In this document: piece by piece, positions 60,600-64,000 of the stretch
Position numbering within the stretch: the stretch's first letter is position 1
How the letters are laid out: each line of letters starts with the position of its first letter
Origin: Lachnocurva sp045579705
GTDB taxonomy: Bacteria; Bacillota; Clostridia; Lachnospirales; Lachnospiraceae
Length of the DNA: 64,000 nt
Direction of reading: 5' to 3'
NCBI GenBank assembly: GCA_045579705.1
Contig: JAZNMP010000034.1
Location: forward strand, 4,847-68,846
Position numbers and translations under genes: made by a program
The notes under the pieces: generated by a model
Database searches by the model: none
What the model was told of the DNA's origin: nothing
Seen by the model: only the letters and a program-made list of their open reading frames with translations

Positions 60600-61334
60600 A
60601 TGAAGACTAATTATATAAGAATGTCAAAGTCGATCTATTATGATGAGGTTGATGTAGACTGTTCAGATATTTCGGGAACGAACTGTTATTGTGATGATGT
60701 TGCTATGAAAAAAATAGAGGAAAGGCTTATCGATGTGCCTCTATGCGGAATTCACTATATAGATTCAGGTAATTATCATTATATGACATTACCTTTTCTG
60801 CGTAGGATAGATGAAGATTTTGCCCTTGTCGTGTTTGATAATCACACAGATTATCAGGAAGTAGCCTTTGGTGGTTTGACATCCTGTGGAGCGTGGATCA
60901 GAGAGGCTGTCGATACTAATCCTAGATTGAAACAGGTTGTCTTGATTGGTGCTGAGGCAGCAGCATGCGAAGAGACTGAATTTGATAATAGAGTTTCCTG
61001 GCTGGGATGGAATCAGAACGAGGAGTTCGTGAATCCTGATGGAACTGTTATAGAGCGTGCGGAATTAGCGGAGTTTGTGAGAAGCAAGTTAGAACCCGGG
61101 CTTCCGGTATATGTTTCGATAGATAAGGATGTATTGGCTGAAGGAGAATGTAAAGCGGATTGGTCACAGGGGATTATGACTCTGGCAGATCTACGGTCTG
61201 CACTGTCTTTTTTCATAGAGAAAAACATACTCGGGGTTGATGTTTGCGGCGGTCCGGATGATTTAGAAGATTATGAAGGAAATAAATCAAATCGTGAGGT
61301 TGATGAGGTAATTAAGGAAATATTTCGCGGTTGA
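60600..61334 (+). CDS. Arginase/agmatinase-fold protein
   Basis: A 244-residue ureohydrolase-fold protein. Metal-site equivalents are LVVFDNHTDYQE (for the usual DAHxD) and PVYVSIDKDVLAEGE (for SxDxDxxDP); GVDVCGGPDD comes near the end. An early GIHYIDSGNYHYMTLPFLRR replaces the usual GGDHS, so one metal ligand region differs. Such shortened members are annotated as arginase family in Clostridia; whether it cleaves arginine, agmatine or formimino-compounds cannot be told. AAAGGTG precedes the ATG. Confidence 0.75.
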   Translation: MKTNYIRMSKSIYYDEVDVDCSDISGTNCYCDDVAMKKIEERLIDVPLCGIHYIDSGNYHYMTLPFLRRIDEDFALVVFDNHTDYQEVAFGGLTSCGAWIREAVDTNPRLKQVVLIGAEAAACEETEFDNRVSWLGWNQNEEFVNPDGTVIERAELAEFVRSKLEPGLPVYVSIDKDVLAEGECKADWSQGIMTLADLRSALSFFIEKNILGVDVCGGPDDLEDYEGNKSNREVDEVIKEIFRG

Positions 61335-61359
61335 TTTTTTCGGTTAATGTTTTATACTG
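61332..61359 (+). promoter_or_regulatory. fbp promoter candidate
   Basis: TTGATT (61332-61337), 16 bases, TATACT (61354-61359), about 50 bases before fbp. Confidence 0.45.
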
Positions 61360-61410
61360 ACTTTTGTCGGAAACTTTAGTTGAGTTAGAGATTGGTTAGA
61401 GGGGTTTATT

Positions 61411-63369
61411 ATGACAAATATGGAAACTATGCGCTCTCGATATCTACATCGATTGTCACAGATTTTTCCTAATATAGCATCAGCGTCGACGGAGATTATT
61501 AATCTATCATCTATTTTGAATCTTCCTAAGGGTACAGAGCATTTCATAACGGACATTCATGGAGAGTATGAGGCTTTCCTGCATGTTTTAAAGAATGGAT
61601 CGGGTTCGGTTCGAATCAAGGTAACGGAGCTGTTTGGAAAGACTCTCTCGGATGATGAGATTCGTGAGCTCTGCACGTTGATTTATTATCCTACAGAGAA
61701 AATCGATTTAGTTGCAAAGTCAAAGACTAAAGAGGAAATGGAGAAGTGGTATCGCATAATGCTGTACCGCTTGATAACTGTGTGTAAATATACAGCCAGC
61801 AAATATACACGCTCAAAGGTTAGAAAGGCTATGCCGCCTGATTTTGCGTATGTAATCGATGAGCTGATTACAGAGAGAAGTGACAGTTCGAACAAAGAAG
61901 CGTACTACGAGGAGATTATCAATACCATCATTCGTACGGGTCAGGCGGATAGACTGATCATAGCGCTATCTCATTTGATTCCGAGGTTGACGGTGGATCA
62001 TCTGCATGTTCTCGGTGATATTTACGATAGAGGTAGTGGTGCGCCGGATATTATGGACAAGCTTATGGAACATCATAATCTGGATATCCAGTGGGGAAAT
62101 CACGATATGGTATGGATGGGAGCGTCCATAGGTCAGCCACTGTGTATTGCAAATGTAATTCGTGTTTCTGCGCGTTATGGAAATCTCGATACTATAGAAG
62201 ATAATTATGGAATCAATCTCCTTCCGCTTGCTTCGTTCGCGGAAAAGGTTTATGGGGATGATCCTTGTGATTGTTTTGCTATTAAAGATATGGAGAATTC
62301 CTACGATACAGATATCACTATGAATATGAAGATTCATAAGGCTATTTCTGTTATTCAGTTTAAACTGCAGGGACAGTTTGCGCTCGAGCATCCTGACTGG
62401 AGTTCGTCTGAGGATAGAGCTGTATTTAATCGTGTAGACTTCGAAAGAGGTATTTTTTTCGAAGATGGAAAAGAGTACAAGATGCTCGATATGAACTTTC
62501 CTACGGTTGATCCTGAGGATCCAAATCGCCTGACTCCAGAAGAAGAGGATGTGATGAATCGTTTGGTGGCTGGATTCACACGATGCAAGAGATTGAAGGA
62601 GCATATGAATTTCCTGCTGAGTCATGGTTCACTGTACAAGGTTATAAATGGGAATTTGTTATATCACGGTTGTATGCCGTTGAATAAAGATGGCTCATTT
62701 CGTGAGGTGACGCTATGGGGTGAGACTTTGTCAGGACGTGCGCTATATGACAAATTGGATTATTATGTGCGCCGAGCTTTTCTGGCTAGAAAGGCTGAGA
62801 ATCGAGAACGCGCAAAAGATATCCTGTGGTGGATTTGGACAGATATGGACTCACCGCTGTTTGGAAAGTACAGGATGGCAACTTTTGAGAGGTACTTTTT
62901 GGCGGATACGAATAGCCATAAGGAGAAGAAGAATCCTTACTATTCACTACTGAATAATGAGCATGTAGTTGAACAAATTCTACATGAGTTTGATCTCTAT
63001 GAGAATGCTCATATCGTGAATGGTCACGTACCTGTGAAGCGCGAGGAAGAACCTATTCATTGTCATGGAAAGCTCTTGATAATCGATGGGGGATTTTCGA
63101 GGGCTTATCAGAGAGAGACAGGAATCGCGGGTTATACGTTGACTTATAATTCGTGGGGTCTGCGTCTCGTGTCTCATGAGCCTTTTACTTCCACGGAAGA
63201 TGCTATTAGCAAGGATTCTGATATTCATTCGAGTGATAAGTGGATTGAGAAGTATCCAGAGCAGCTGACGGTACGTGATACGGATACTGGACGAGCTATT
63301 CAGGAAGAGATAGATGAGCTGTATGAGCTTTTGGGCGCGTATAGACATGGAGAGATTGTGGAGAAGTAG
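61411..63369 (+). CDS. fbp: Fructose-1,6-bisphosphatase, class III (Firmicutes type)
   Basis: A 652-residue gluconeogenic phosphatase of the calcineurin-like fold: fructose 1,6-bisphosphate to fructose 6-phosphate. Metal-binding motifs are HFITDIHGEYEAF (about residue 45), HVLGDIYDRGSG (about 195) and IQWGNHDMVWMGA (about 225); later NGHVPVKREEEPIHCHGKLL and IDGGFSRAYQRETGIAGYTL close the site. Length is normal for the class (about 640-670). TTAGAGGGG precedes the ATG. The palindrome array begins seven bases after its stop. Confidence 0.96.
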   Translation: MTNMETMRSRYLHRLSQIFPNIASASTEIINLSSILNLPKGTEHFITDIHGEYEAFLHVLKNGSGSVRIKVTELFGKTLSDDEIRELCTLIYYPTEKIDLVAKSKTKEEMEKWYRIMLYRLITVCKYTASKYTRSKVRKAMPPDFAYVIDELITERSDSSNKEAYYEEIINTIIRTGQADRLIIALSHLIPRLTVDHLHVLGDIYDRGSGAPDIMDKLMEHHNLDIQWGNHDMVWMGASIGQPLCIANVIRVSARYGNLDTIEDNYGINLLPLASFAEKVYGDDPCDCFAIKDMENSYDTDITMNMKIHKAISVIQFKLQGQFALEHPDWSSSEDRAVFNRVDFERGIFFEDGKEYKMLDMNFPTVDPEDPNRLTPEEEDVMNRLVAGFTRCKRLKEHMNFLLSHGSLYKVINGNLLYHGCMPLNKDGSFREVTLWGETLSGRALYDKLDYYVRRAFLARKAENRERAKDILWWIWTDMDSPLFGKYRMATFERYFLADTNSHKEKKNPYYSLLNNEHVVEQILHEFDLYENAHIVNGHVPVKREEEPIHCHGKLLIIDGGFSRAYQRETGIAGYTLTYNSWGLRLVSHEPFTSTEDAISKDSDIHSSDKWIEKYPEQLTVRDTDTGRAIQEEIDELYELLGAYRHGEIVEK

Positions 63370-63375
63370 GGGTGT

Positions 63376-63732
63376 GGTGTGAAATTGAGAATTAGCATGG
63401 ATTCACACTATTACTTCGAGTCCTTTGGTGGTGTGAGATTAACGAAAGGTTCAGTTTCACACTAGTGCTTAAAATGAGGTATGGTGTGAAATCAGGAAAA
63501 GCTTCAGTTTCACACCATCATTTCAAGATTTTATATGGTGTGAAAAGCTTGAAATAGTTAATCTCACACCAGTGGTTGCTTTTGGGTTGTGGTGTGAAAT
63601 TGAGAATTAGCATGGATTCACACTATTACTTCAAGCTCTGTGGTGGTGTGAGATTAACGGAAGGTGCAGTTTCACACTAGTGGTCAAAATCGAGGCTGGT
63701 GTGTAATCTGGGAAAAGCGGAGATTCACACCA
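63376..63732. repeat. Array of seven 35-bp imperfect palindromes with a 53-54 bp period
   Basis: Units begin at 63376, 63430, 63483, 63537, 63591, 63645 and 63698. Each is 35 bp, starts GGTGTG and ends TCACACTA or TCACACCA, so each can fold as a hairpin; the third has nine perfect pairs (GGTGTGAAA/TTTCACACC). Spacers are 18-19 bp. Units 1, 2, 3 recur as 5, 6, 7 at +215 bp together with their spacers, showing a four-unit higher-order repeat. Units are not identical and spacers are short, so it is not CRISPR. No T runs follow the hairpins. The 631-base stretch 63370-64000 has no convincing gene. Confidence 0.92.
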
Positions 63733-63823
63733 ATTCTTTTGACTTGCTTTGTGATTTAGGAATTAATCGAGTGTTCGCTTCGCTCACAGAGTGGGATTGG
63801 TGCGAGAGCGCAGAATTCTGATA

Positions 63824-63946
63824 TATGTTTGCTTGACTGATTATATTCATCAAAGAAAGCAGCCTGTCAAGGACGTAGCCTTCGGTGGCTTCGCCATCCT
63901 TGACAGTCTGCTTTTTTTGATGAAAGGCTGTGATCAAGCAAACATA
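63824..63946. repeat. 123-base nested inverted repeat (long hairpin)
   Basis: Three nested pairs: TATGTTTGCTTG (63824-63835) with CAAGCAAACATA (63935-63946); ATCAAAGAAAGCAG (63849-63862) with CTGCTTTTTTTGAT (63908-63921); CTGTCAAGGA (63864-63873) with TCCTTGACAG (63897-63906). The outer and inner stems are separated by equal 13-base unpaired segments. The inner stem plus T run resembles a terminator. Short frames over it are shadows of the repeat. Around it, TTCGCTTCGCTCAC (63777 area) and GCGGCGTAGCCGC (63961 area) are further small palindromic words. Confidence 0.85.
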
Positions 63947-64000
63947 ATAGGATTACTCTGCGGCGTAGCCGCACTTGCTTTTTGATTATGGACTGGGGGA

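Noticed and set aside
61966..62625. 219-codon minus-strand frame
   Set aside because: Antisense shadow of fbp, with no ribosome site and no family features.
63376..63732. CRISPR array
   Set aside because: Units are related but not identical, are imperfect palindromes, spacers are only 18-19 bp and themselves recur at +215 bp, and no cas genes are present.
63791..63985. 64-codon plus and 70-codon minus frames sharing similar sequence
   Set aside because: They arise because the DNA is a long inverted repeat; both strands therefore read alike, and neither has a ribosome site.

Overview
The window looks like the chromosome of a flagellated, low-GC Gram-positive bacterium of the Clostridia, most likely family Lachnospiraceae. 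This is inferred from the late flagellar gene order (flgM, flgN, two flgK, flgL, fliW, csrA, flaG, fliD, fliS), a Firmicutes-type class III fructose-1,6-bisphosphatase, the rpmG-secE-nusG-rplKA-rplJL-rpoBC and rpsL-rpsG-fusA-tuf blocks, and strong Shine-Dalgarno sites. No rRNA, tRNA, CRISPR array or transposase was seen.

Layout. 1-1152 (minus strand): a truncated membrane-bound O-acyltransferase. 1255-12750: late flagellar genes behind a sigma-28 type promoter, with the FliW/CsrA post-transcriptional switch inside, ending in a FliD-like gene. 12770-31176: deoD, then the ribosomal protein, RNA polymerase and elongation factor operons with legible promoters, an L10 leader, a probable L1 target and several terminators; a minus-strand serine dehydratase pair (sdaAB, sdaAA) interrupts them. 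Twice (upstream of rpmG and of tuf) a promoter is nested in the loop of a terminator hairpin. 31200-33300: a short accessory patch with inverted repeats, a secreted 154-residue protein with a small membrane partner (a possible bacteriocin/immunity pair) and an XRE regulator. 33337-39424: two YhgE/Pip membrane proteins, an EEP-fold phosphatase and a VanZ-like protein with a zinc ribbon. 39551-41137: pyrG.

41215-55310 is the most unusual part: an apparently undescribed ribosomal peptide (RiPP) locus. It has two short precursors absent from a normal gene call (52 and 48 residues) that share the leader start MTKLEDLLW and a core of the form CMxICCGxxIW. With them lie a radical SAM/SPASM enzyme with a PqqD-like N-terminus, an M55 (DppA-like) D-aminopeptidase with all catalytic residues, two half-size ABC exporters lacking a C39 peptidase domain, a tandem-HTH regulator, and four paralogous membrane-anchored HExxH metalloproteases. 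Two of the proteases carry one-base contractions in 8-base homopolymers near their N-termini, suggesting phase variation, decay or sequencing error; one of these two also has a second frameshift. An 18-base near-identical operator candidate precedes precursor 1 and protease 4.

55356-63369: a cation P-type ATPase, a stand-alone FakA/DAK-type C-terminal domain, two alpha/beta hydrolases, a cytidylate kinase-like protein, an arginase-fold protein and fbp. 63376-63732 holds seven 35-bp imperfect palindromes with a 53-54 bp period and a 215-bp higher-order repeat; it is followed by a 123-base nested hairpin at 63824-63946.
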